A DNA stretch of 64,000 nucleotides from Colletes latitarsis (GCF_051014445.1 NC_135140.1:16795501-16859500), one strand, 5' to 3'; shown: positions 1-14,700, counted from the first letter of the stretch. Translations and numbers: made by a program. The notes: generated from the sequence alone by a model not told the origin.

Positions 1-249
1 AAATATCTATGTGTATGTGCATACACACACGCTATGTCCATAAAAAAAAAAAAATCTACTTCATATTTTGTCCACAACACTGACAACGTATATACCCCTC
101 GAAATTGGTTTAAAGGAGTCAATAACTTTCAAATACTTACACTAGATACGTATTATAATTACGTATTGCGTTAAAATAACTAAATTTCTTACAACCTTTT
201 AAACAATCTATAACGCTTAATACTTTTTACACGCGGAATTTTGTTTAAT
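1..249. other. 3' flank of the GTPBP2-like gene
   Basis: No gene is visible. The first 60 bases hold a short alternating CA/TG stretch and a run of about 12 A. This AT-rich DNA lies just downstream of the GTPBP2-like stop codon and probably includes its 3' UTR. A TTTATT (AATAAA on the minus strand) overlaps the stop codon itself at 249-254; I see no clear second poly(A) signal further left. Confidence 0.5.
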
Positions 250-2636
250 TTATTGCATACCACTTTGTTGACCTATCAAAGGAAATATCTGCGTAATTTT
301 ACCAATCCCTTTGGTGCGACCCTCCCTCAATAACAATCGCATTCCGACATGCAGATATTCTGGATGATTGACAAACCTGAACAGCACAGAAGCTGTATCG
401 TTTGTTTGCAATCCTCTATCATTTGCATCCATTATACCTTTAATAATGCACGTTTGCCTTACATTCCCCACGTGCACTGTCGTTTGGAAGCCAGAGAATA
501 TTGCGGTAGCATGGTACACTATTAATACAGTGGCCTAAACAATTTGCATAATTAACCGATCTCTATGCTATAAACCTACACTTGATAGGAACAGGAAACG
601 CACGTACCTGGAAAAACAGTGTTGCGTGTGGCTGGTCCCATAACGATACCAAAACCATTCCAGGTCGAAGATGTGGCAGGGGAGGGCCTCTATTTGTCGG
701 TGGTGCCAGCGTTAAGCTAGCACTCTGCGAGGCTCTCACTAAACAACATGGAGCCTTATTGCGATGTAAACTGACGACCTTGACGGGACTGAACTCCCCG
801 TCTGGCAAAGGTCCTACTAATAATCGAGTACCGGGAGCGATTGCTCCTTTCACAAGCAATCCGCCTAAAACAGGTTCGTTCAGACCTGCTACCCTGTAAG
901 AAAACAAAAGAAACAAAAAATACATATCCAGTTTTAAATCGCGACGAATACCACCTTCCAAATAAAAATTACGCCGATATGCTTACCTAAAGGTTTCGTC
1001 GATTTGGAACAGGCAAGATTCGGAATCTGAATTCGTAGAATTCACATCGTACGGTGATAAATTCTTTATGAAATTCGTTAAATCCCCTAAACCCTCACCA
1101 GTGACGCAACTAACATTGAACACTGGTATCATGTCAGACTCATAATTCCACGCGGTTAGACTTTCGTTATACATTACTAATTGTTTGGAATAACCCTGGG
1201 CGCTAATCGCGCCCTCTAACTGATTTATCGTCTCTGGTGTACTACAAAAACCGAGGTCAATTTTATTTACGACTATGAAGAAAGGAAGTCCTAGAGTTAG
1301 ACATAAAGCCATATGTTCCTGCGATGCTTCGTTCATAGGCGGTGCTACGACTAGCATAACGTGATGAGGGGAATACCCTGAAAGACCGTAAAACCCTAAA
1401 TAATTCCTTCCGTGTATCGTTCAATCTGTGTACAGGGTGAACCGCGTTGACGATGTAAATGAATTTTAATCCATTTGTTCTTTATGCAACACGAGGAATA
1501 TATTAAGGAGATATTTTATCATAAGCCTTGTGAAACTTGTAACAATTCCCGCGGCTCACCCTATAATTAGGGAAAAATACTATACCCGTAAGACCGAGCA
1601 CCGTCGTCCTTAAATATTTGCGATGGCCAGCTAAATCTATAAACGTAACGACTTTCGAAGCGTGCTCGCATATTTCCTCCGCGGTTGCCATTTCCGCATA
1701 ATTTAAGACGTGACCCTCGCTATCAAACCCTATGATTTCGTGCGATATCGACGACGTACGACCCGTTTTTATCTCGTGAAGATGTCGTAACATATTAAGT
1801 CTTGCCCTTCCTCTACCATTATCTAATTCACCCTGGGTCAGTACGCCTATACACATTGCGAACGCATTAACATAAACGTCTCGGTTGATTTTTCACAAAC
1901 TAGACGAGCAATGAGTATAGCAGAGCAAACTCTAAGTATATTTCTCTACCTTAAATGTCCTCTGCTAATCCTCTCACCTAAGAGAGTTGATTTCCCAGCG
2001 TCCTGCGCACCAGTTACTGCAAGCCTTAAATCGACAATACTATCCTGATCCTCTTTGTCTCCCTTCCTCATTTTTTTCACCAAAACTTCCGCCACGCGTC
2101 TTTCCTCTTTGTTGTTACCGTGCGCACACCTATTTTTATTTTTAGAATTGGCAAGTCTTTCGCGTAATATACTCGTTGCAGCACCTAATCTGGCTGCCAT
2201 ATCATTTAAAGTCTTTAACGATGCCTTCATGTCTTCTCTAGTTAAACCAGTCAGCCTTCCATTATCCTCCACACCTGTTAACAAACAAAATGCAAGGTTT
2301 ACATATTTTGCAATGCATGTATTTGTACCTGGATTACAATGACAAGTTGTTACATACCAATTTGGTAAATAGCCTCTCCGTGTCCTTCTCTTAGACGCCA
2401 CTTCATTTGAGTCACTAAATGCTCGAATCGTTGACTAGAGGGATTTATTAATTTTAGCTTATATTCAACATTGCCCTGTTCTGGCTCTGGTGGTAATCTC
2501 TCCTCGTGATCATCGTCTATGCTTGAATTTTCACAATCCGAAATTCCATTTCCTTCATTTTCTGAATCATTCCACATGTGCTTTTGTGCATCTTTGTGAC
2601 TTACTGGGTTAAATAATTCCAAGAATGACTCCATAT
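250..2636 (-). CDS. GTPBP2: GTP-binding protein 2-like GTPase (GTPBP1/GTPBP2 family), 6 coding exons
   Basis: Seen: coding exons 2634-2358, 2274-1978, 1846-1586, 1377-987, 893-608 and 534-250 join in phase into 598 codons plus TAA; every junction is GT-AG. The P-loop GAQDAGKS is at residues 181-188, the G3 motif DLAG at 262-265 and the G4 motif NKID at 316-319, so all main guanine-binding motifs are intact. The N-terminus to about residue 45 is acidic and poorly conserved. From LPPEPEQGNVEYKL onward the protein matches the GTPBP1/2 family, and the C-terminal barrel (YHATAIFSGFQ...VHVGNVRQT) is closer to GTPBP2 than to GTPBP1. Length matches vertebrate GTPBP2 (about 600 aa). Known: the family is related to EF-1alpha/Hbs1 GTPases; GTPBP2 acts with Pelota in rescue of stalled ribosomes. 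The start at 2634 is the first ATG after a 5' UTR intron acceptor. Orthology to GTPBP2 rather than GTPBP1 is inference from remembered sequences. Confidence 0.93.
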
Positions 2637-3188
2637 CTGTAAATTAACAACAATTATTCAGGGAAGGAAGTACAAAGAAAACTACAATGCTCAGGCTATT
2701 AAAGTCCATAATATTTTATTATCATAGCCAACAATCTTAAAACAAGATCTAGTTCATTACCAATTCATAAATTATTGATTGCAACATAATGTTACATCAT
2801 ACTTGAATATCTTATGTCATATATACTGTGCAAAGTACACTGATACAATAGCTATTGTTTGCATTTAACACAGGAATGTGAATATTACGATATTACAAAT
2901 TTATATTTATTTATTAAATATTTTAAAAAATCATAGTTTTATTTTGTTTGTCAAATGCATAAAGTTTAGATTGTTTATTTACAAAATTATTTCCGTTGTA
3001 ATAGTTTCATAAATCAATTGTTTATAAATACAAAGCGAGTGAAACGTTGGGTGAGCACAAAGCGATGTTGCGTCAGTAGCGTATCAATAACATACGACAA
3101 TCTGAGAGACGGTTATTGTCTGTCGGGTTTCAGTTATTTTTTTTACGTCATATTCACTTTCTTCGCGAAGTAAAATTAAATCACTTAC
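2637..3188 (-). other. 5' UTR intron of the GTPBP2-like gene
   Basis: On the minus strand a strong donor (C|GTAAGTGA, donor bases 3188-3187) lies upstream of the acceptor TTTACAG ending at 2637, two bases before the start ATG. The 552-bp interior is AT-rich and holds no long open frame. Confidence 0.6.
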
Positions 3189-3650
3189 GTAAACAATATA
3201 TTTGCTGAAGCATCTGCCTCAGCAATATATTCGAAACTATGTCGTTCGCGGCATTGCATCGAACCATCGACAAAGAAGTATTTTTCGTTATCTCGAAATC
3301 TAATCTGTTTTTATAAAGAGTCGAAGGTTCCACGGACTGAAATAAAGTAAGGAAAGACAGTGTGCACGAAATATTCGAGCGCGCCAAAACGATATATGTA
3401 TCGTATTCCGCTTAAACAGCTGTACACATACGTAATATCGCGCGATATAGCATAAACGAAAACAAAAGTGTGTGCAAATAAAAACGGTCCCGTCAAGAGC
3501 GAAACGAACGTTCCGCAGATTGTACGAAGGACTACGGGAGGTCTTGGAAAGTTGAATTTGTTATTAAAAAAAATTCCCATTACCGAACTGGTAACTTCAA
3601 AAAATTGAAAGTGACAGCTACACGACAAAGAAAACGCTCACCACAACGGA
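3189..3650 (-). other. Probable 5' UTR first exon / promoter of the GTPBP2-like gene
   Basis: The sequence immediately 5' of the GTAAGT donor is less AT-rich than its surroundings and lacks an in-frame coding continuation. It most likely carries the transcription start. The 5' limit cannot be set from sequence alone; 3650 is approximate. Confidence 0.4.
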
Positions 3651-5600
3651 CACACATTTACGTACAATGATAACGCGAGAAAACCTTTTGAAACTTACTG
3701 CATTTTATCAGTCAGTGGGGGTTTACTTGTCACGGCTGTGCGTTCACGAAATCGAGATTTCGTTCGACGTGTCCAAGTTGAATAACACACAACACGAGTA
3801 CCTCTCACTTTCCCTCCCGATTTTTAACACTCGACGTACACGATTCAATCGAGATCGGATTGTTACCACCTTCGCTGTATCATCATTCTGCTGAGCTCGA
3901 ACAGATTTAGTTCCAACTCGATACAATCGCAGATGACGCTATGAACGTTGATGACGTTTGTCATGTTTAACGTTAGATGGCTGCGAATAACGATTAATTC
4001 TCGCAAGTCCCTCGATAATATAAAAATGATGCAAACGAGGCTTGTTACTGCTTCACAATTGTTGAGCATATACTATTATCAGGCTTTGATATTTCTCGAA
4101 TAAGGTACATGCCCCCATTATTAAACTCAATAATATCTTATTAAAGTATGTAATCTTAGTTCTCTAGTGTTATTTGAATATTTATAAGAAAATCATAGTG
4201 AAACTTGTATTCGACCCCCTTTATTGATCGATTTGTACCATCTGTCGGCCACCTCGTGTTCCCCATTACTGACTAGCAATATTTCCTACTATACATGGGA
4301 CAAGTGTTAATTTGACATTAAAATCAGACATTGTTTCGTTAAAAACGCATAATGGAAGAAGTATAATGATTTGTTAAAATGATTTTTGTATTTTTGTTAC
4401 ATTCTTTATATTAATATAATATTAGAGGTATGCAAAAGTTTCTATCGTTTGAACATAAGTGATTCTGCACGTTATTGCAGACGATATTGCAATGCATTTC
4501 TATTTGTTTCTTGATTTTCGTAGTGCTAGTTAACCTCTATAAAAGTAGCGTCACGTTATGAGAAGTTTCCATTTGAATAATCTAATTTTTTAATAATAAT
4601 AATAATTCTTTACAATTTGCCAGTGAAAACACTGCGAATGCATCGAAATTCATAGTCAAATATTCAAGATGCAACTGTACGATTGATAGATTCACTGTAT
4701 TCTGTACTATCAGTTATTAAATTCGAAGCAAAATTTCATGGTAGCTTTATATTGTCAATAATTTGAGAAATTAATTAAAAAGATTATGAAGAAAGTACCG
4801 AAATAACGTAACCTTGCTGTACAGTTTCATTGATTAATGTTCCATTGATAACCCGTGAAACGTTAATGGAATTGGAATGGGAGGGAAATCTTATCACACC
4901 CTGTATACCAGACTTAGTGCTATCAGATTACGATTGCGAAATGCAGAAATTAAAAAATTCTTTCATCGCGATATCTACCCTTTAATATAATTAAAAAAAA
5001 TGACAGAAACTAATGGAAAATATTTGAACTGTAAAATATTATACAGTTTATGACGTATTAATACAGAAATTTCCTATGAAAACGGTGGAAACATTTTTAT
5101 ATTCCCAATATGCAACAAAATATTTCCATATCTCGTCCTGAACAAAGTTATACCGCGATAAAATAAAAAATTCTATAGTACCTGAATATTAATTTGATTC
5201 GCTGTTCCTAGCGGCGAACCAGTGAACCGTTGCCATGGACGCCTGAATTGTGGCTCCACCTTTAGGGTAAAGAATTTATTAGTTCCATGGAAACGCAGGA
5301 TAACAGTTTGCAACAATCGTGCTACGGTCGTGGAATTCGTTTAAACAAAAACAACGCGTCAGTGCTTCGATGATATTGTTGTCAATACCGTTGCGAACCG
5401 ATAAACCTAACCTCTCAGATATCAGAGGCCCCGGTACGATCAGTCACGGGAGTCCGGATCGCGGTAGTCGCGCATGATCAAAACGAATAAGATCTTTCTG
5501 TGCCAGAAAAATTCTGTAGCTGTGTGCATGCCTTAAACGATGTACTGTTATCTGTGAAAGCGTCGCGAACGTAAACACGCGCTCTCTATTCTCGACGTTC
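3651..5600. other. Intergenic region between divergent GTPBP2-like and BTBD7 genes
   Basis: No gene or clear repeat family is visible in this roughly 2-kb AT-rich stretch. The two flanking genes point away from each other, so it should contain both promoters. The part from 5200 to 5600 becomes richer in CG dinucleotides towards the BTBD7 side. Confidence 0.5.
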
Positions 5601-5977
5601 CGCGTTATTTTTGTTCCGCTATCACCGAGCCAACAACACCGCGGTTAGCATGACCACCGTCGGAGTTTGTTTTCGCGCGACGGGACGACGATCCCCTGTG
5701 CTCGAAATTATGCGTATCGAGCCGCACGGCCGTGTTCGTCCAACGCGGCCGAATACCCGTTCCTCGTAGAACATTCCGCGAAATTTCGGTGATATGGAGG
5801 AGGACCGGGCCACGAATTGGAACGCACTGTGCCGCGACAACTTATTTACGGTTCAGGCTGAGTCGACGAGTATAAACATGGCCGTCGCGCTCTGTGATGA
5901 TTACTCGTGTCAGTCTGAACTCGATGGAGCCCTGGAATGGAAATAATGGACGGAACGCGCGCCCCAGGAATATCCAG
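5600..5977 (+). other. Candidate noncoding first exon of BTBD7
   Basis: A GC-richer block ends in a textbook donor, TATCCAG|GTAAGC, with the exon edge at 5977. It contains a 50-codon open frame (ATG at 5794, TAA at 5944-5946) that would act as an upstream ORF if this block is transcribed. Linking the exon to BTBD7 is inference from position and orientation. A possible partner acceptor is TTTCTTTTTCAG ending at 6660. Confidence 0.4.
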
Positions 5978-8740
5978 GTAAGCGAGACGCTTTCGTTACG
6001 ACCTGATACGTTCCCGACCATCGTCATTGTTACCAATCCTCCCGTCGTATCGGACTTGACATCGTCTCGTCCATGGCACGTAACTGCACGTTCGTATTAG
6101 ATACGTTCACCGTGTTTTATTTCGTTCTCTGTTCTTTTTCCACGTAATCGCGCCGAAGGTGACTGAACTTCGCCAAGGCGTACGTCATATGCATTGTTAA
6201 CCCACGTAACGCGATCGCAATCATAGCTCAGCTGACTACTATTGACCTATTGGTGTTGCTGTCAGTGGAAGTTTTCTGGGCTGTTTTCTAATGGTGCTGT
6301 ACACAATGCCCTTCGCTCTTATTTACTCTCGCGCGATACCCTCGTCAGCGGAAACGTTGATTTTTCGTACAGTGCGTTTTGCCTTGGATTTCTTTCAAAT
6401 TTCAGTGTTACTCAAACTTCCGTCTTCCCGCGGATATCCTCGTAAAGGAAAACATAACAAAACCGTAGTGTTAAGTCGTTATTTTTTTTTCAATATACTT
6501 CGAAAATGTTTTCTAATGTATTATTTACGTAAATCATTATTACATTTAAATGGTCTCATACTCTTTGATTAAAACTTTTTAGATGTTTGCCAAAGCATTG
6601 CACGAAAATATTTTGGGATTTATTTAATGCCATTTAGCAATGAATTGATTTCTTTTTCAGCAAGTACAGATACTCTGCTTTGATAACAATAAGAAAACAG
6701 ATTTATTCCCACAAGTATGATTCGAGGCTTCGTGAACCACAGTTTGAGAAACACTGTTTCAAATAACGTGCCAGTGAAATTGGAATTGATCATGCCCCAT
6801 TACGAGTATTTGCACAATCTATATAAATATATGCATTTATGTACATCTATTTTATTAATTGCCATACAATTATTTTTGGCACTTTCTTTTTCTTTGGCAT
6901 AGTGAATTTATGCATGTATAAATTAAGTCTCTATGCTTCAAATTTGCTTATATTGTATTTTTTGAAAGGTGTTGTTAGATATAATAAAGGAACAATATTG
7001 CTGTAGGGTTTTGAAGCCATTATATTTTTGGCCAAACAAAAAATATATGTGTGTATGTTTGCCTCTGTTTTGCTTTGTATTTTAGGTGCAGTTTATCATG
7101 AAATTTGATACGGTGATGTATATTTTCAATTTTTCATATTTGTAAAAACAAAAGTGCGTTTTAAAACAACAAATGAATTCCCATCCTATTTTCCTTGTGG
7201 TTTACAAATTTTTGTTGAACAATTTGGAGTTTTTTTTTAAAATGATCTACTAACTGTTATAATTATTTTACTTGTCCAGGTATTTAACAGAATACTTTCG
7301 CTTATTTTTTAATTTACAGCCGCGCGCTAAATAATAATTGGAATATTAGCTTGTATGTGAAAATGTAGTATTAATCGATTTAATCTTTAATGAGCAGAAT
7401 ATATATGGTAATATAAAAATATTATATAATTAATTGCGAATTAAAAAAAAGTTGTTCTGTTTGTTGAGGATTAAGTTTGTTAATGTTACGTTGGCGTATT
7501 ATGGAAAAATAGTGCTTGTGTGTGAAGCTTGTGCATAGTTCTAATAATTGAAGCTTTATAAAGAAAGTTAATTTCTGGAGCAGCCTGATAAGATAATTGT
7601 TAGAAAATAATTATCGATCAGTTAACATGTGGTGATTTCCAAAACTTTATTCCTTTCAAGCTTCGATAATTTCGTCGGAAATGGGTGAAAAAAGTTTCGA
7701 GCATTGAGATATCCATTTAAAAAAGGAGCTTCCAAATCAATGCAGTACACTTTCTAGGTAAATATCGTATGTTGGCTAACAAAGTGAAAGTTTCAGATGC
7801 AATTGAGGACTTTCGTTATTTTTCATTAAACAGTCTGCCATCGCGTATGCAAGCTTTAATAGAAAAAGCAACAAATGTTGAGAAAGGAAATATTTTGAAT
7901 ACATTATTAAATTACGAAATGTATAAAATCGGGGAAAATTTATTCATGAATAAATTTCAATTTATAATTTTCATAACACGGATTTCGTTTCGGGCCGAAA
8001 ATTTTGCTTATATTAAAATCGACTGTAATAAAAATGTTTAACAGTCCATTGAAGAACAAGAATTATGTACGTCGTATTTGTTGGATTTCGCATTGTTGCT
8101 CTGAAATGTTGACATTGAAAATGCAGTGATTTCAAGTAATGTAATTTGTACATAAAGATAGCGATTGCTGTATGTGTAAGATTAATGCATGTATGCGAAT
8201 AAATGAGTCATTGATGATAGTTTCGAATTTCTTCGAGTCGTAAATTAAATGGAGTGGCTTGCGGTCGAATAACAAAATGTAGATCTTTGGTATTGCGCGA
8301 ATAAATTTATATAATCAACTGTAACGTTTCTAACAATATTCTAAACAGAAGTGTTTAACGAAGAAAATTAAAAAAGAAATAATTATAAAGATGAGAATAT
8401 TATCTTTGCTCTAAAAAAGAAAATATTAACGGGAAATATTGAGAAAAAATGTACTCCAAGTAGATGAGGAGAGAAAAATGTCTATATTAAGTTTCAATGG
8501 GATAGTGGAAGACTTGAGTGAACATTATTGATAAAGAAAATGAACAAAAGGGAATCGTTTATCGTATACGGATGCACCGATGATTTCAGGCTGTTCTCTG
8601 GGTGAGCAATGAATGTATTCCGAATTTTGACTCCGTGTGTATTGCAACGTAGACGACCAAAGGAGGTAGATAATTCCGATAAAAGGGATTGTTGGTTCGT
8701 GAAAAGACGGCGTAGAGATGCTTCTCACATGATACATAGA
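5978..8740 (+). other. Upstream region / 5' UTR introns of BTBD7
   Basis: I see no recognisable coding gene. It is AT-rich, with poly-T/A runs and short unsupported open frames. An in-frame ATG at 8609 would add 44 basic residues to BTBD7 but is not supported by family conservation. Confidence 0.4.
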
Positions 8741-11700
8741 ATGGGTGCTTCTGCATCGTCAAGCATCACCAGTGTAGGTGGAGATTCGGTCCAAGCAGCT
8801 AGACTCTCAACTTCTGGTAATCCTGATCAACATGGCATTGCTATCAGGTATTCAAACATTTACCTACGTTATCTCGTTTGTACTTCTCAGTTTATCGTCC
8901 CGATCAACGTTGGTAAAGATCTATTAAACGGTGTACAGCTGGTGCTACCGAGTTCCTTAATAAACATTTCTCACCCCCGGATTAACGATTACGAAATTGA
9001 TAAATGAAGACTATTTAAATGGTCTTGATCGAGCTCCTGCGTTTCACTGTAGAACCAAGAAAACGTGATCCAAGAACAATTAGAATTCAAATAAACGAAA
9101 AATAAATTCGAACAATGCTAAACTTCGATAAACACAGTGGAAACTGGAAGGTCTTAAAAAAACGAAATCGCTTTGAGTTGTCTTCGTTCGTTGTACGCTT
9201 TATCGTTTTATTTATTCCATTTGCAGGGAAAAGAAGAAGAAAATGACGGGGTTCGCGACGTTGCGCAAGAAGTTCATTCGAAGACGTCGTTCTTCGAAGG
9301 CCTGCGACCACGGTAGAATAATACGAGATTTGGTGTCGACATGGAGTCACTTGGAGGCAACGGCGCTCCTGGAGGAGTACGAGGCGCTGGCTGCGTTAAA
9401 GGACCTCCATGTCCAAGCCGAATTAGCTAGACCACCAGCTGCCACGTACAAGCAAGACCTGTCGATGTTGTACGACTACAAGCATTGTTCCGACGTGGAT
9501 CTCGTCTACCGAGGAGCGTGTTTTCCCGTTCACAGAGCCCTGCTGTCAGCACGCTGTCCATACTTTAGGGACCTGCTGACCGGATGCCCGGGTACATAAA
9601 CAAATTCCTTTCATTTACAGTCGCGAATCAAGAGATCACAGTCCAGAGTCCAAATTCTTCAGATTCCTTTTGGAAATTAACAAAATAGCAGTTGCCTTTT
9701 AGATCAGGGATTAGCAAACTTGTGCTGAGAAGAATCAATATAAAATGTTGGAGGAACGGAACATAAATATAATAGCGTGTGTCTTTTGATTTTTAGGATA
9801 CGGTGCTAGGATATGCCTGGAGCTAAGAACACCGAATCTCGAAGTACAAATATTCTCAGCGCTGCTGCGGTATCTCTACACTGGTGATATTTGTCCACAC
9901 GATGCAGCTCTGGAGGCGAACCTTCTGCGAAGACTGGGAGAAGAATTTGGCACGCCTAATCTGCTGGAGCACGATCTCAGATACTTGCTCGACACGGGCG
10001 ACTACGCGGACGCGGCGCTAGTGTTCACGTCGGACAGTGATTACCAGAGACCAGATAGTGGAAGTTCAGAATACGGATTCCGGCCAAAGTTAGAACTGCC
10101 ATGTCATAAAGCGATACTTTCTGCGAGATCCCCGTTCTTCAGGAACTTAATACAAAGACGGACTAGATCGGGGGAAGATCACACAGAAAGGGCGCTTCAT
10201 ATACCTACTAGAATAGTTTTGGACGAGAGTGTAATACCCAAAAGATACGCCAGAGTATTATTACATGCAGTGTATTTAGATACCGTTGATTTATCGTTAA
10301 TAATGAGAGGTAATGGTTGTGGAAGCAGCGCTGGTAGTCTCGGAGAGGTAACTACGTTATTTCTCATACGTATCGAGTCATTTCATAAGTCGACGTTTAT
10401 TTTCGTTTACTCCTCCGTCGCGGTGGTTTTCAAACTTTTTTTAAAGACCTCCCATTTCACCAAAAGAAACTGCCCGAATCCCGCTCTGTTTTTTCCCATA
10501 ATTTCGATGTTTGTTCCTATATCGACAGCTTAGCTAAGAAGACTTGTAATTTCTCTGTACAGGTAAGTTCAGGACTTTGAATAATAATAATAAGTGGTTA
10601 AACTGCAGAGTTATAAAAAACATTTTGGTGAACCTTCACTTTAATATATTTTAAGACTCTTTAATACTTGTTAATAAACTAATTTTTTGACTACTAATTA
10701 TTTGACTATAAACAAAACTGTCTCGTCGCAAATGAAAAACTTATGAAATGACCTGATATATTCAAATAACTTAAGTCGTCTTCGATATTTCTCGTGCATT
10801 GATCCCAAGGGATTTATCACGTGTTTCCAAATTATTACTAATTTTTTTTTTTTATCAACGTCCCCTCCATGTATTCGTTCTCAGGTTCAAGCTCTCACTC
10901 ACACTGGCCGAGTTCGACCAAGTCCCCTAGAGGAAGCAATGGAATTGTACCAAATCGGCAGATTTTTAGAGCTAGATATATTATCACAGGGTTGTGAAGA
11001 TCTTATTTTAGAATATCTTACATTGGAATCGCTTCCAGCCGTCTTGAAGTGAGTTTTCCACGGTCCGTTGTCAATTTAACTCTCTATGACCCAAATTACT
11101 TTTGCCCCCTGAAAATATCATATAATAGGACATTTATAAACAGTGAAATTGATACGGCAATTACTTATGACTCGATCCGATATATAAATATGTGACCTCG
11201 GAGTCATAGAGGGTCGTAGAGGTTTAATTAGTTCTTCCCCGCGTAATTATTTACTTATCGTTGTTTAAATACGCTTGGTTATAGATGGGGCAGTCAACCT
11301 CACGGATCTGCATGGGTACACAGGCAAGCGTTGCATTACTTGAGGGAGGAATTTCAGCCGGTCGCCTCTTCCTCTATTCTCCATCAGTTAGATCACGCGC
11401 ATTTAGCGAACGTTTTGCAAAGCCACTTTTTGCAAGCCAGCGAGCTTGAAATACTGCAGGCAGTACTCAAGTGGGGGGAGCAGGAGTTGGTGCGCCGTAT
11501 GGAAGATCGAGAGCCTAATTTACTCAGTCACACGGTGCATTCGGTGACAAGGAAGGGGTTGAAGAAACGTGATCTAAGCGACATAGAGTTGCGAGAGATA
11601 CTCAGCGAGCTTCTGCCACTTGTCAGAATGGATCACATATTACCGCCCAATAGCGAAGCGCTAGCTCAGGTATGACTCTCTTGAATTGCTCCCAAAATCA

Positions 11701-14700
11701 TCAATAGGGTTTTCCAATAAGAGCGATCGAACTTCCAATTCTCATAACCGCCGCCGTATTTGGTTTTCACTCGTTCGAGTCACGTAACATTTATATTCAG
11801 TAGTACTTTACAAGTCATCATAGAGAGATACACAGTTGCTCGACGCGTTGAAAGTTATTAAAATTTGTTACTTAACATTCGTAAAGACGTTGAACAATAG
11901 TGAAAATATATGTTAGGCTATCAGAAGAGGATTAGTTTCAACCCCACCGAGTCACATGATAGGGGACGAGAGGGAGAACCTACGTATGAACGCTTGGATA
12001 AGGGGAGGGAAGAAAAATGGATTTTTTGTAAGGCCTCGCTTGTTCATGCCTTATTACGAGGAAATAAAGGTACATGTTGTTGCGAACAACATGAAAAATA
12101 CGAAATATATTTTGTTGCTTATCGATTATGCACCGGCCATCTTTCTACAGTCTTTAGTTGAGGAACAAATGGTCCAAGAAGCAGATTTGGTGAGATTGCG
12201 AAGGCCACGGTACGTGGCCGATATTCCTGATGCCTTGTACATGGTTGAAGAGAAACCGAGACCAATAGGCACAGCTGGAGTGGATGTTCTCCCCCCGGCG
12301 TTTCCAGGTACTTAAGACGTCGCTTTCCCGTTGTGTTATTTTATAAGTTAAAAAATGTTTTCATACTTCTGTTGTACTTAAGTTCCAGACTCTGTGACCC
12401 TGGCAGCTATGATGAAACGAGAGCAGAAATTGAGACAGTCCCCCAGTTGTCAGAGGGCTATCAGTTTGCCACTTTCGTCGCGTCACGAAATCAACAGGCA
12501 AGTTCGGCTGCGTGTCGTGAGGGAATTCAACTTACCTGACACGGTGGCGGACCTTCTAGAAGTGAGTACTTTTTTTTTGTTACATATAAATTTATTTTCC
12601 ATAATCGAGAAGCTAGCAATTTCAATCGAATTCTCTGTTTACTTGACTCGATTAGTCAAGGCTAAAAAAGAGGTTAAGTAGTCACGTTTCAAAATGGAAA
12701 TTCTGTTTGTGATATATCTATTTCACTTGACCGCAAAGTACTCGGAAATATGACCATCGCATAAATTTTCAAACGGTTGCAGATAGGCATATGTATTATA
12801 TTTGCATAAATGCGTCGATGATTGTAGTATCACGTTATTTCGGCCAATTTTCAAACTTCAAGGCCCATTTATACCATGTTTAGGGTTTTATCTTTATTCA
12901 GAATCCAATGACGAATGCATAGTCATTAGGAAAAAAATTAATTTCACAGTTATGGCAACGTGACTCGTAGGTACGTGCTTCGTGTTTGATTCTTCACTCT
13001 TCGACCGGTATTCGTACCATTATTGAAGAGTGAACGTTAAACAAAATGTGAAAATATATGACACATTTTCCTTCTTTCTAGCATAGAAATAGAAGATGCT
13101 TGTTTTATTTAAAATAATTACTACATGTATATATGTATAAGTTATACGTGTAATTCTCCCCCTCCTCATCCCCTTCAGTAACCAACATGAAGATTTTTAG
13201 TAAGTGTTGAATTCGAACTATTTGCGAAAAGTTAAACAAAATATTTTATAGAAAAGGTAAGAATTTTGATAAAATTACTGATATTTAGATAAATTTACGG
13301 CGTTAAGTTAAGTGGAATGCATGCAACACGAATTCTAAGTATAAAATGAAGATATGGGAAAGATTGGATAAAAACTAAATACTATTCAACTGTTTATTTC
13401 TTGCAAGAAAGGTTTTTTTATTGTAAGGAAGTAAAGTTTTATCATGCTGTAGAAAGTAGTACAGATACTTGGAAGCATAGAACAAACGTGCGTGTAACGA
13501 AGTAAAATTCTTTCTAAACAAATATTTAATTTTTAAAGCTTGTTAGTGTTACGAATATCACGAACATATTTGGTCTTTTTCTCGAGATTAGATTACTCTT
13601 AAATACTATGTGTTATTTATCTATAATTTACTCTATATACACCGACTTTCATACAAATATAATTATATATAAACATTCGTTGTCGTTCTTCACGAATTTG
13701 TACTTTGAAAATGTTCGCGTATAAAAATACTATTCGATCTTTTAACAAATTTTCTAAGAATACAACAACAGCGGCATTAAATACTATTTAATTAGCCATC
13801 CCTTTTTGTCAAAGAGGTTCACGATGTGCAACAATTTTTGCTTGTATTTGTTGTCGACGCCTCGATTCAAGAAGATGTCGTCTTTCAAATCCTTGATCTC
13901 GGGAGCGGATTCTTGAGGCGCTTGAATCACTTGAGCCATCATCATGCACTGGTTGAACTTTACTGGTCCGCAATAGTCGACGATTTCGTCGAATTTCTGC
14001 TTGGTGAACTTCTCGGTGTCGACGTTTAACATCTTCAACATTTTAATGAAAGAATAATAATAATAGTCGATCATATCGTTCAGTTTATTGTCCAGGATAT
14101 CATTCTTCACGCTGGATACGAGGAAGAAGATAAGATCGTTGATGCCATAATCGTATACGCACAGCTGGAAGTCCACGATCTTCATGTCGATCAGCTCGCC
14201 GTGCTCGTCGTGGCGAAACATCATGTTATTCACCCAGAAATCATTATGAACCAGAGTCGCCCACGGTTCCTCTGGCTTTTTCGCGTTTTTGTTTAGCTGA
14301 ATGCCAAACTCGATGGTCCTGTTCACGCGATCTAGATACGGTTTGGCTTCCTCGATATCTTTTATATCTGTTTGCGCCTTGCGAATCATGTCGATTACGC
14401 ATTTCTCTGTTGTTTCATTCATAACGTCTACCAATACCTCTGATGTAATTTTCTGAAATAATTGAGGCTTCTTGATCTTCAGGGCGATGGTTAGCGCGTG
14501 CAACTTGGCCAGTTCTTCCAGAGCAAACTCTGCGTGCTTCTTATCGAGCCCCAGTATCCTGTCCTCTGTGCTGTAGCCACTGTACTTTAGATTCTCCAAA
14601 ATTATCAGAGCTTGTTCGTCGAAATTCTCCGGGTCGCGTATACCTAGTCTTCCTCCAAAGTATTTGGGTGTGATGATGTTCAGAGCCTCTTCTCTCATGC

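Noticed and set aside
8609..8740. Upstream in-frame ATG extending BTBD7 by 44 residues
   Set aside because: The extension is not conserved in the family, while MGASAS at 8741 matches the vertebrate N-terminus and has a good start context.
10348..10533. Coding continuation of BTBD7 exon 3 past 10347
   Set aside because: A good donor lies at 10348 and exon 4 continues the conserved protein (VQALTHTGRVRPS) in phase; the tail is open by chance.
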